Counted from the stretch's first letter, positions 1 to 5,584 are shown. The stretch is 8,226 nt of DNA from JBLHGN01 sp047616325 (GCA_047616325.1 JBLHGN010000158.1:1-8226), one strand, 5' to 3'. Notes: generated by a model from the letters alone, not told the origin. A program made the numbers and translations.

Positions 1-103
1 CACCGGTTTCACCCGCATAATCAGAACGAAGTTCACATAGAATAAAAGCAAAAAATGCTTCCTTAAAAAGATAAGGAACATCCATCTCAACCAAAGGCTT
101 CAT
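1..103 (-). CDS. COQ7-like diiron hydroxylase (demethoxyubiquinone hydroxylase family), N-terminus only
   Basis: Only the first 34 codons are present; the gene runs off the left edge. The frame starts at ATG 103-101, eleven bases after the stop of the ubiG-type gene, so the two are probably co-transcribed. Residues 24-34 read ELRSDYAGETG, which resembles the first metal-ligand segment of COQ7/CLK-1 proteins (D-H-A-G-E-x-G). Glu32 would be the first iron-ligand glutamate; the usual His is Tyr29 here. Family members are di-iron enzymes that hydroxylate the demethoxyubiquinone ring in the last steps of ubiquinone synthesis, normally as peripheral membrane proteins. A neighbouring quinone O-methyltransferase fits that role. 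The upstream sequence holds only a weak ribosome site. The rest of the di-iron motifs lie outside the window, so another ferritin-like protein remains possible. Confidence 0.68.
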   Translation of the reverse strand, partial: MKPLVEMDVPYLFKEAFFAFILCELRSDYAGETG

Positions 104-114
104 TACTTATTTTT

Positions 115-858
115 CTACCGTGTTGCAAAAAACATATAATTCACCCACAGTACTGAAGTTAGTTTCATCGTTCGATTGAAGGGACTAACTGCAACGCCTG
201 TGGCATTTTGCACAGTAAAATTATCACACTCCAGCAAAGCCTTTATTTCACGGGGTTTGCGCAGCATATGATAGCGATGCGTGCCCTGCGGCAGCCAGCG
301 CAAAACGTACTCAGCCCCAACAATGGCAATCAGCCAAGACAGCCAGTTGCGATTAATGGTAGCTATAAAAGTTGCACCACCAGGCTTTACCAGAGCATTA
401 CATGCTTCCATAAAGGTATTAAGATCGGCAACGTGTTCAACCACCTCCATATTAAAAACCACATCAAAGCGGTGGCCACTGCTATGTAGTGCCTCTACGG
501 TGGTGTATTGATAATCAATATCTAGCCCGGCACTAGCAGCGTGCGCACGAGCAATCGTTATGTTTTTTTCCACCACATCCATACCCACTACTTCTGCACC
601 CAAACGGGCCAAAGATTCACTCAGTATGCCCCCACCACAACCAACGTCCAATACCGACAATCCAGCCAGAGGTAATTCACCTTGTTGATGGCCCAGTGCT
701 GATTGCTGAAGATGCTTGACGATCCATCTAACGCGTAGACGATTTAGTGTGTGCAGCGGCCAAAATGGCCCCGCGATATCCCACCAAGTGTTGGCTAGCT
801 TTCGGTAATGCTCGACTTCTTGGCCGTCAATAGTCGGGCTAATCAGAGAGTTTTTCAT
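115..858 (-). CDS. ubiG: UbiG-type ubiquinone biosynthesis O-methyltransferase
   Basis: A 247-residue class I SAM-dependent methyltransferase of usual UbiG length. UbiG performs both O-methylations of ubiquinone synthesis, using S-adenosylmethionine, at the inner face of the cytoplasmic membrane. Motif I is VLDVGCGGG at residues 69-77; the acidic end of strand two is in VVGMDV (90-95); the post-motif segment MEVVEHV is at 137-143. UbiG hallmarks are the N-terminal WWDI (25-28) with PLHTLNRLR (34-42), TINR (167-170), LPQGTHRYHMLRKPRE (189-204) and the closing VNYMFFATR. It starts 45 bases after the SDR stop and is followed 11 bases later by a COQ7-like gene, so it is the middle gene of an apparent operon. 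The ribosome site is weak (GGTGG about ten bases upstream). Because the gene sits with an SDR and a COQ7 homologue, it could be a paralogue working on a related quinone or phenol and not the housekeeping copy; sequence alone cannot tell. Confidence 0.9.
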   Translation of the reverse strand: MKNSLISPTIDGQEVEHYRKLANTWWDIAGPFWPLHTLNRLRVRWIVKHLQQSALGHQQGELPLAGLSVLDVGCGGGILSESLARLGAEVVGMDVVEKNITIARAHAASAGLDIDYQYTTVEALHSSGHRFDVVFNMEVVEHVADLNTFMEACNALVKPGGATFIATINRNWLSWLIAIVGAEYVLRWLPQGTHRYHMLRKPREIKALLECDNFTVQNATGVAVSPFNRTMKLTSVLWVNYMFFATR

Positions 859-903
859 CGAAGTTTGACCACCGTTATTTTATGGTTTTTAACTTGCGCG
901 CCA

Positions 904-1623
904 TCAGCAAGGCACCTCATTGCCATCCCAGGCAAACACCTTACCGCTATTCTCTACAGTAAGCCCTTGCAAAACTTTGATTAGTTGTCTTGCTGAATAC
1001 TCCGTACTAAATAACTTATCGCTGGGGACTCGTTGCTGAAAGGGTTGAGACAAACTCGTATCCACGGTGCCAGGGTGCAGCCCCACTACGATGACCTGTT
1101 TTTGAAGCCGAGCGATTTCAATGCTGGCCGTTTTTATCACCATGTTCAGTGCCGCTTTCGAGGCAAGATAGGCGTACCAGCCCCCTAGACGATTATCACC
1201 AATACTGCCAACGCGCGCAGATAGCGCGGCAAATACGGATCGCCGGTTTCGCTGGAGCTTGGGTAAAAAGTGCTTAGCAACCAAAGCAGGGCCAATGGTG
1301 TTGGCGACAAAACTCCTCTGAAAGTTATCGACACTTAAATCGCGCAGTGACTTTTCGGGCTTCAAATCGCTATCGTGAAGCACCCCGGCGGCAACGATCA
1401 CACAATCCAACGGTCCCCACTGGGCGCTTTTTTCAGCTGCTTGCTTGATGGACGCTTCAGCAGTAAAATCCACCCTTCCGTAATTAACATTGGCTAACTT
1501 GTCCTCTATTTCTGAACGGGAGAATGCATAGATTGTATTGCTAGAATCATCAGCAAAAGCCTTAACAAAGGCAGAGCCAAGGCCACCTGAGGCACCGATA
1601 ATGACGATATTTTGATTTGGCAT
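904..1623 (-). CDS. short-chain dehydrogenase/reductase, C-factor (CsgA)-like
   Basis: A 239-residue classical SDR when started at the ATG at 1623. It has the NAD(P)-binding motif GASGGLG (residues 10-16) just after the first beta strand, a VAAG turn (77-80, in place of NNAG), the structural Asn108 in VANTIGP, probable catalytic Ser140, the YxxxK pair Tyr152/Lys156, and the PG motif at 184-185. The overall pattern, including SARVGSIGDN and GLHPGTVDTSLS, resembles bacterial C-factor-like SDRs; the substrate is unknown. An in-frame ATG at 1698 would add 25 residues (264 total). I prefer 1623 because the Rossmann strand then begins near residue 6, as is usual, and because the added segment is polar and unlike the family. 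Neither start has a good Shine-Dalgarno site. It is the first gene of an apparent operon with ubiG and a COQ7-like gene. SDRs of this type also occur in photolyase/MerR stress clusters, which matters given the MerR gene 1.7 kb away. Confidence 0.88.
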   Translation of the reverse strand: MPNQNIVIIGASGGLGSAFVKAFADDSSNTIYAFSRSEIEDKLANVNYGRVDFTAEASIKQAAEKSAQWGPLDCVIVAAGVLHDSDLKPEKSLRDLSVDNFQRSFVANTIGPALVAKHFLPKLQRNRRSVFAALSARVGSIGDNRLGGWYAYLASKAALNMVIKTASIEIARLQKQVIVVGLHPGTVDTSLSQPFQQRVPSDKLFSTEYSARQLIKVLQGLTVENSGKVFAWDGNEVPC

Positions 1624-1715
1624 ATTTATTCGCTTTTTGTTGGGTCTATTTTTGTCATCAATTAACAAGCGACGACTAAAGCTATCGGTCGAGGCCATCT
1701 ATTTCTATTAACCTT

Positions 1716-1723
1716 GCGTATAG
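1716..1723 (-). promoter_or_regulatory. shared 8-mer CTATACGC upstream of the SDR operon
   Basis: Reading toward the SDR gene, CTATACGC occurs here and again at 3211-3218 upstream of the MerR gene on the plus strand. In both places a TTT-rich block beginning with CG precedes it by about ten bases. TATACG could act as a -10 element; no good -35 partner is evident. If it is the -10, transcription would begin near 1710, too close to the ATG at 1698 for a leader, which favours the SDR start at 1623. Function is inferred only from the repeat and its position. Confidence 0.3.
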
Positions 1724-1799
1724 TTATGCAAAAGCGCACAAAATTAACCCGTATTTGACTGCACCTTGTTTTGAGATGCATCACCTTGGAGCCAGATGC

Positions 1800-2057
1800 A
1801 TGAACGAAAAAGTCAACCTCAAAAAATCTCTGCGCGTCTTTAATAAAATTATTACAGAAGGCTACCGCAATGGCGATGAGTACAGCTTAAACGGCCTTAA
1901 CGCTTCCATGGATTTCGATGGCTATACAGTTACCATACGTAACGATTATGTTCGCCTGGATATTTTTTTTCACAACAAAATTTCTTTTGACTATTCCAGC
2001 AGAAAAGAGAGAATATTATTTTTAGAGAAAATCGACGTAATGGACCGAGGTAGTTAA
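1800..2057 (+). CDS. DUF3081-like small protein
   Basis: An 85-residue cytoplasmic protein with no signal peptide or membrane segment. The start at ATG 1800 follows TTGGAG (1786-1791) with eight bases of spacing, a good ribosome site; an in-frame upstream TTG at 1755 has none, and the extra residues look non-coding. The pattern of an N-terminal helix (LKKSLRVFNKIITEG, 8-22), then ASMDFDGYTV (35-44) and a DIFFHNK strand (54-60), matches what I remember of DUF3081, a family of short gammaproteobacterial proteins of unknown function. The gene stands alone: divergent from the SDR operon and convergent with the cytochrome gene. The family call is from memory; nothing in the sequence indicates a biochemical activity. 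Confidence 0.78.
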   Translation: MNEKVNLKKSLRVFNKIITEGYRNGDEYSLNGLNASMDFDGYTVTIRNDYVRLDIFFHNKISFDYSSRKERILFLEKIDVMDRGS

Positions 2058-2136
2058 GCCCTAAAAAAAACACCATCATTCGTTTATCTGCAAGTGCGTC
2101 AACCTATTAGTAAACCGAGTTGTATTTTGTCAGTCC

Positions 2137-2439
2137 TTATTTTTGAGAGCCGTAGTAAGCGGCCAGTGCTTCAATATCAACATCGCTCAGCTGACCTGCC
2201 TGGGCAGCCATAACCCCAGCCAGCCCTCCGTTACGTTGACCATCACGGTAGGCTTTTAAAGAGCTGACCAAGTAGGCTTTATTTTGTCCATTAAGTTTCG
2301 GGTAGTGTGGTACTAGGGGTGCTGCCCCAGCTGCCCCATGACAAGCACGACAGGTTACTTCTTTGGCGGGCGGTTCTCCCTGCGCGTGGGCTAAAGCAGG
2401 CGCTAAGAGTGTGCAGGTCAGAATTATAAGACATTTCAT
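2137..2439 (-). CDS. periplasmic class I cytochrome c (c553/c4-like)
   Basis: A 100-residue single-heme c-type cytochrome. Residues 1-19 form a Sec signal peptide ending in AHA, with likely cleavage before Gln20. The heme attachment motif is CRACH (30-34): Cys30 and Cys33 bind the heme and His34 is the proximal ligand. Met77 in GVMAAQA is the probable distal ligand. PKLNGQNKAYLVSSLKAYRDG (47-67) and the C-terminal helix DVDIEALAAYYGS are typical of c4/c553 domains, placing it in periplasmic electron transfer. At about 80 mature residues it is one domain, half of a diheme c4. The ribosome site GAGG lies seven bases upstream of the ATG. It is downstream of, and in the same direction as, the two-helix membrane protein gene, but the 216-base gap argues for its own promoter. 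Redox partners are not shown. Confidence 0.92.
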   Translation of the reverse strand: MKCLIILTCTLLAPALAHAQGEPPAKEVTCRACHGAAGAAPLVPHYPKLNGQNKAYLVSSLKAYRDGQRNGGLAGVMAAQAGQLSDVDIEALAAYYGSQK

Positions 2440-2655
2440 ACTAAAACCTCGGTTTGTTCGCTAGCGCCCATCCATAGATAGGACTGTGATGCTGAAAATT
2501 TCAAACGGGACACTTAACGCCACTAGATGCAGCTATTTTCAATAAGCAAACGTCTGTATCTATTAGCGCGAGGCTGTTCTTTTTTATTTCCCCTCTCGAC
2601 GAGCCATTTATGTACGTGCGCTAGTAAGAAATAGCTTTTAGACGTCGTCGTGGTT

Positions 2656-2970
2656 TTAAGCTTCTAAGTCCAACTGCCAAACACACACAGAAGCATGGCT
2701 TAGGTTTTGTACAGGAGCTTTTAGGGTGGAGCGAGGCTCCCCATGCTTAAATACTGGGATGCTAGCAAAGACGCCCGCTAAAACAAGCAGCTGCGCCAAC
2801 CATACGATTTGAAGCTGAAAAATGGAAAGGAGGGACAGTGAAAGTATTGTGCCCCACATCCAAGCAAGCCCCTGCGTAGAATAATGCTGCGATGCCATAT
2901 GCACATAACGGAGCGGGTTATAACGCGTGTCTATAATAGATTTACGATGGCCTAAAATAAATGCTTTCAT
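2656..2970 (-). CDS. two-helix membrane protein of unknown function
   Basis: I do not recognise this 104-residue protein. It starts at ATG 2970 with GAGGA seven bases upstream, a strong ribosome site that supports it being real. The N-terminal 33 residues are polar and basic with several His/Tyr residues, residues 35-52 and 54-74 are two hydrophobic helices likely to form a hairpin in the inner membrane, and the last 30 residues are polar. It has no lipobox or cleavable signal. It is divergent from the MerR gene across 345 bases that carry motif copies facing both genes, so it is a good candidate target of that regulator. Family unknown; coding is supported by the ribosome site and the helix pattern only. 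Confidence 0.65.
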   Translation of the reverse strand: MKAFILGHRKSIIDTRYNPLRYVHMASQHYSTQGLAWMWGTILSLSLLSIFQLQIVWLAQLLVLAGVFASIPVFKHGEPRSTLKAPVQNLSHASVCVWQLDLEA

Positions 2971-2995
2971 AAAAGTATCCTCAGTAGTTCTTGGT

Positions 2996-3023
2996 GTAAA
3001 CTTTGGGTTAATAAGGTTTAAGC
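2996..3023 (-). promoter_or_regulatory. GCTTAA-N15-AGTTTAC motif, copy facing the membrane protein gene
   Basis: Read on the minus strand, GCTTAA is followed after exactly 15 bases by AGTTTAC, ending 25 bases before the ATG at 2970. The same 13 bases with the same spacing occur on the plus strand at 3217-3244, upstream of the MerR gene. The position fits a promoter or operator; the match itself is seen, the function is inferred. Confidence 0.4.
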
Positions 3024-3201
3024 AACTAGCGTAAGCCGGTCCGTAGCCCGAGTGATGAGCGCACTTGGCGGGTGATACCCGTCCAGCCCCTGAACCAGCG
3101 TTTCTGACATCTGACCCGCGAGTCGCAGCATGTGCATTGAAATTCAGCTCACCGCTGCAAATCGATATTTTTGTCTAGAAATCTTCTACACTACCTTTAC
3201 G

Positions 3202-3232
3202 TTTAAGTATCTATACGCTTAACCTGTAAAAT
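3202..3232 (+). promoter_or_regulatory. candidate MerR-type promoter with dyad in a 19-base spacer
   Basis: TTTAAG (3202-3207) and TAAAAT (3227-3232, five of six matches to the -10 consensus) are separated by 19 bases. The spacer begins inside the dyad GTAT-CT-ATAC (3207-3216). Long spacers holding a dyad are characteristic of promoters controlled by MerR proteins, so this may be the autoregulated promoter of the downstream MerR gene. The -35 match is poor; the assignment is inference. Confidence 0.35.
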
Positions 3233-3244
3233 AGTTTAGTTTAC
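3217..3244 (+). promoter_or_regulatory. GCTTAA-N15-AGTTTAC motif, copy facing the MerR gene
   Basis: This is the plus-strand partner of the copy at 3023-2996. It overlaps the TAAAAT box at 3227-3232 and ends 71 bases before the GTG start of the MerR gene. Confidence 0.4.
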
Positions 3245-3315
3245 GTGCGGCTACATCTATACAAAACTTAGTCACGACGTTCTAACCCCAGTAATGACAA
3301 TGAAGAGGAGAACCG

Positions 3316-4287
3316 GTGAAAGAGAGTGCTTATGTGGAGCAGGCGAGGATGAGCATCGGAGCCGTCGAGCGAATGACCGGTATCAATGCCAATACCCTTA
3401 GAATGTGGGAGCGCCGCTATCAGCTGGGTCCGTCGAATCGCAGCCCAGGTGGACAGCGGGAATACAGCACAACGGACATTGACCATTTGCGGCTGATTAA
3501 AAAATTGACGGACAAGGGCATGCGCATTGGCGATATTGCCCAATTGTCTAGCAAGACACTCAGCAGCCTGCTGCTCGAGGCCGGCGATGATAGTGGCGAA
3601 GTTGATGACGCAAGTGATCCATTCAAGACGCAAGTAGTCGGTATGAACTTAAGCCCTTATTTCAAAGCTCATATTAAGCGCTACCCCAAACTTGCTATCG
3701 CATGTTCAGAGATTGAAGGGGATAAGTGGTTATCTGATCCAGAATCTATGGATAAAGCCTTAAGTGATAAAAAATTATTGATACTGCAACAAAATTCTCT
3801 CAACCAAAAACATATTGGAATACTAGAAAAGATCGTCAAAAAAAAGGTTCATGTGATCGTCCTGTATTTGTATTCTCACCAGGAAGTCCTGGAAGCATTA
3901 CAGCGGCAAGGCATTATCCTGCTACTAGGAACTCTTGAATCATCGCGTATCGATGAAGCCGTGAATAAAGTGCTTAGATTGACAAAAAATTTATCCGTCC
4001 TCGACCAAAACAGCAAAGCATTTAATATTTCGCTACCCAATAGCCAGCCACGGCAATTTGACGAAGAGGCTCTGACCAAAGCGGAAGCCTTAGCTAATAA
4101 ATTGGATTGCGAATGTCCACCGCATTTAACCGATTTGATTCGCCGACTGAGCGCCTTCGAAGACTATAGTCAAACCTGTGGTGCTGAAAACTGGAAACAA
4201 GCAGCAGTGCATGCTTGTGTGTATTCCTATGCGAATCAAGCCCGATATTTGATTGAAAAAGCGCTAAGGGCCGTACTGGATGAATAA
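3316..4287 (+). CDS. MerR-family transcriptional regulator with degenerate B12-domain-like Rossmann region
   Basis: A 323-residue protein starting at GTG 3316 with GAGGAG five bases upstream. Residues 12-80 are a MerR winged helix: MSIGAVERMTGINANTLRMW, then ERRY (32-35) and GGQREYS (45-51). Residues about 104-225 alternate hydrophobic strands (LAIAC, KLLILQQ, VHVIVLYLY, IILLLGT) and helices like the Rossmann fold of cobalamin-binding regulators. However, the DxHxxG motif that supplies the cobalt-binding His is absent, and so is the W...EH helical-bundle motif of CarH/LitR. The C-terminal helical part begins with CECPPH (265-270) and continues through AFEDYS (280-285). From memory, this C-terminal pattern recurs in a proteobacterial MerR subgroup. 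The protein probably binds DNA and senses an unknown signal; the Cys/His cluster is a possible metal or redox site. It is divergent from the two-helix protein and upstream of the SOUL gene. Confidence 0.92.
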   Translation: MKESAYVEQARMSIGAVERMTGINANTLRMWERRYQLGPSNRSPGGQREYSTTDIDHLRLIKKLTDKGMRIGDIAQLSSKTLSSLLLEAGDDSGEVDDASDPFKTQVVGMNLSPYFKAHIKRYPKLAIACSEIEGDKWLSDPESMDKALSDKKLLILQQNSLNQKHIGILEKIVKKKVHVIVLYLYSHQEVLEALQRQGIILLLGTLESSRIDEAVNKVLRLTKNLSVLDQNSKAFNISLPNSQPRQFDEEALTKAEALANKLDCECPPHLTDLIRRLSAFEDYSQTCGAENWKQAAVHACVYSYANQARYLIEKALRAVLDE

Positions 4288-4309
4288 TAGAATGAAAAGA
4301 ATACTACAT

Positions 4310-4336
4310 ATTTCTCCGGTTTTAAATCGGAGAAAT
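4310..4336 (+). terminator. hairpin after the MerR gene, possible terminator
   Basis: ATTTCTCCG (4310-4318) pairs perfectly with CGGAGAAAT (4328-4336) around a nine-base loop, beginning 23 bases after the MerR stop. A G-T wobble can extend it by one pair. There is no T-run on either side, so it may be a processing or stabilising hairpin instead of an intrinsic terminator. Confidence 0.45.
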
Positions 4337-4479
4337 TCAACTGATACTTGCAAGAATAGATCAGCAAAACCATGAATTATTGGACTTGATGGGTCGGCTA
4401 CACGCTTCTATAGCATTCGGAAAAATCTTCACTACTTTTGGGGGAATATTTATACATCTGAAGACAATGAGCCGAACAT

Positions 4480-4593
4480 CTATAACAAAGCCACTATCTT
4501 TTTCTGTTTGCCATAATTATTTTCAGCAAATGCCAGGTTAGATATCTGTGAGAACACAACAGTAAACATTCCGTTTGCTAGTAATATTTTCAT
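4480..4593 (-). CDS. small secreted peptide candidate (37 residues)
   Basis: This ORF starts at ATG 4593, preceded by GAGGA with seven bases of spacing, and ends at TAG 4482-4480. Residues 1-23 look like a Sec signal peptide: a Lys near the start, a hydrophobic stretch and a closing AFA before Glu24. The mature part is only about 14 residues (ENNYGKQKK followed by IVALL). Either it is a genuine micropeptide, or it is the 5' end of a broken secreted-protein gene: another minus-strand frame stays open for some distance past the stop, which would fit a frameshift. No family is recognised. The ribosome site and signal peptide together are the evidence for translation. Confidence 0.45.
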   Translation of the reverse strand: MKILLANGMFTVVFSQISNLAFAENNYGKQKKIVALL

Positions 4594-4635
4594 AGAAAGA
4601 TCCTCGTCACGGACAAAAATGTAAATTTAATTTTC

Positions 4636-4653
4636 CTGACTATGCTAAGTCAG
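4636..4653. repeat. inverted repeat CTGACT-N6-AGTCAG
   Basis: A perfect six-base dyad with a six-base spacer lies 43 bases upstream of the small-peptide ATG and next to a possible promoter on the other strand. It has the form of an operator for a dimeric regulator; no known consensus is recognised. Confidence 0.4.
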
Positions 4654-4682
4654 TTGACCTTGCTCACGGGTAAACGTAACTT
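4654..4682 (+). promoter_or_regulatory. possible sigma-70 promoter toward the SOUL gene
   Basis: TTGACC (4654-4659) and TAACTT (4677-4682) are separated by 17 bases. The inverted repeat at 4636-4653 abuts the -35 box, and the -10 region overlaps TAAACGTAA, the reverse complement of a 9-mer found upstream of the MerR gene. It would give a leader of about 230 bases before the SOUL start, which is long, so another promoter could exist nearer the gene. Confidence 0.3.
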
Positions 4683-4707
4683 TGGATGTATCATTTCGCT
4701 AATATTT

Positions 4708-4882
4708 TTACTCGATCACAGAAAAGACGAGTAAGAATACCGCTAGTGAACCAACGGCAAGTAGCACCGCGTATACTTTCCAGTGAATTACAAAAAGTGC
4801 TTTATTCCGACGGCGAAAATATGGCCATTCCCAGGAAAGACCCTTGCGGGATGACTTAGAAGAAAATTGGGGGTAAATGCCG
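4708..4882 (-). pseudogene. orphan frame ending in a membrane helix, possible gene remnant
   Basis: The minus-strand frame ending at TAA 4710-4708 encodes a plausible protein C-terminus: a basic aromatic stretch (GLSWEWPYFRRRNKALF) followed by a single hydrophobic helix (VYAVLLAVGSLAVFLLVFSVI). The frame remains open back to an ATG at 4974, but that start has no ribosome site and lies inside the SOUL coding region, where the codons look like a shadow. No ATG, GTG or TTG with a ribosome site was found near 4880. It may be the 3' remnant of a membrane-protein gene whose front end was lost, or chance. The left boundary of the coding-like part is at about 4882 and is approximate. Confidence 0.27.
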
Positions 4883-4918
4883 AAAATTAATCCGACAACC
4901 AGCAGCGGACATTCTATT

Positions 4919-5584
4919 ATGTCAAAACCACTAATCTTAGGCCTAATCCTCTTATTATTTGCAGGAAACTCCATGGCAATTGAAGAGCCAAACTACTCAG
5001 TGATCGAACAAACGGGCGCTTTCGAACTAAGAGCATACAACCCTATGATTGTGGCTGAAACCACCGTGGCAGGCTCGCTAGATGATGCCTCCAGCGCTGG
5101 CTTTAGACTTATTGCCGATTATATTTTTGGTAACAACACCTCGGCTGCGGGAGACAGTGAAAAAGTGAGCATGACTGCTCCTGTGACTCTTTCACCCTCA
5201 CATACACCATCAAAGGACGAAGCAGCACCATCAGAAAAAATCAGTATGACCGCACCCGTAACTATGGCGCGCTCAGAGGGCCAGTGGCGCACACACTTCG
5301 TTATGCCTAAAGAGTACACCATGAATAGCCTGCCTTCGCCTAACAACTCAGCGGTGACCTTGCGTGAAATACCTGAACGCAAATATGCCGTCATCCGTTT
5401 TTCGGGCTTCACCGGTGAAGCTAAAGTAGCAGAAAAGACTACTGCATTGATGCAGTGGCTGACTGACAAAGGCATTAGCCCTGTCGGAGAGCCCCAACTT
5501 GCGCGCTACAACCCGCCTTGGACCTTACCCTTTTTTCGTCGCAATGAGATTATGGTGGCCTATCAGCCCAAAACAGATAAGTAA
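4919..5584 (+). CDS. secreted SOUL heme-binding family protein
   Basis: A 221-residue SOUL/HBP-family protein. Residues 1-20 are a clean signal peptide (MSKPLILGLILLLFAG, closing SMA), which is why I choose ATG 4919 over the in-frame ATG at 4877, whose extra 14 residues would bury it. The fold signature includes YSVIEQTGAFELRAY (26-40), the GFRLIADYIFGNN segment (61-73), two copies of a K-V/I-SMTAPVT motif (82-90 and 107-115), and the C-terminal ARYNPPWTLPFFRRNE (195-210). SOUL proteins bind heme or tetrapyrroles in several studied cases; many bacterial members are uncharacterised, so heme binding here is a family inference. The mature protein would be periplasmic. Its neighbours are the MerR regulator upstream and a DCC-family oxidoreductase downstream. 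The ribosome site is weak (CGGA, nine bases upstream). Confidence 0.92.
   Translation: MSKPLILGLILLLFAGNSMAIEEPNYSVIEQTGAFELRAYNPMIVAETTVAGSLDDASSAGFRLIADYIFGNNTSAAGDSEKVSMTAPVTLSPSHTPSKDEAAPSEKISMTAPVTMARSEGQWRTHFVMPKEYTMNSLPSPNNSAVTLREIPERKYAVIRFSGFTGEAKVAEKTTALMQWLTDKGISPVGEPQLARYNPPWTLPFFRRNEIMVAYQPKTDK

Larger units (their letters stand above)
2971..3315. promoter_or_regulatory. divergent control region between the membrane protein and MerR genes
   Basis: No gene is seen in these 345 bases. The right third (3180-3265) is AT-rich and carries repeated short motifs: TTTACGT at 3196-3202 and 3240-3246, and ATCTATAC at 3209-3216 and 3255-3262. A spaced motif, GCTTAA-N15-AGTTTAC, occurs once toward each gene: on the minus strand at 3023-2996 and on the plus strand at 3217-3244. 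A small stem CGGGT-GAT-ACCCG is present near 3070-3082 without a following T-run. The middle part is otherwise featureless. Confidence 0.5.
4288..4918. other. long spacer between the MerR and SOUL genes
   Basis: This 631-base region holds no conventional full-length gene. It contains a strong hairpin just after the MerR gene (4310-4336), a short minus-strand ORF with signal peptide (4480-4593), an inverted repeat (4636-4653), a possible plus-strand promoter (4654-4682) and an orphan minus-strand frame ending at 4708. Such a mixture suggests an eroded gene or an accessory insertion between MerR and SOUL, a place where related clusters often carry photolyase; that last point is from memory of other genomes. 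Confidence 0.5.

Noticed and set aside
208..511. Two plus-strand frames inside the ubiG-type gene
   Set aside because: They lie antisense to a clear methyltransferase with all motifs, and have no ribosome site or recognisable protein features.
1624..1698. Longer N-terminus for the SDR from ATG 1698
   Set aside because: The extra 25 residues are polar and unlike the family, and the Rossmann strand would begin unusually late. Kept only as an alternative start.
1755..1799. Upstream TTG start for the DUF3081-like gene
   Set aside because: No ribosome site; the ATG at 1800 has TTGGAG at proper spacing and the family-like sequence begins there.
2063..2070. Run of eight A between the DUF3081-like and cytochrome genes, considered as the T-tail of a cytochrome terminator
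   Set aside because: No convincing stem precedes it on the minus strand.
3268..3633. Minus-strand frames opposite the start of the MerR gene
   Set aside because: They are shadows of the MerR helix-turn-helix coding sequence, which has a strong ribosome site and clear motifs.
3876..4079. Minus-strand frame within the MerR gene
   Set aside because: Antisense shadow with Ser/Arg-rich composition and no ribosome site.
4389..4541. Plus-strand 50-residue frame in the MerR-SOUL spacer
   Set aside because: No Shine-Dalgarno site, no recognisable features, and antisense to the better supported signal-peptide ORF.
4877..4918. Upstream ATG for the SOUL gene
   Set aside because: Starting there buries the signal peptide, and the G-run before it is only three bases from the ATG.
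5119..5475. Minus-strand frame inside the SOUL gene
   Set aside because: Antisense shadow of a well-supported coding sequence.
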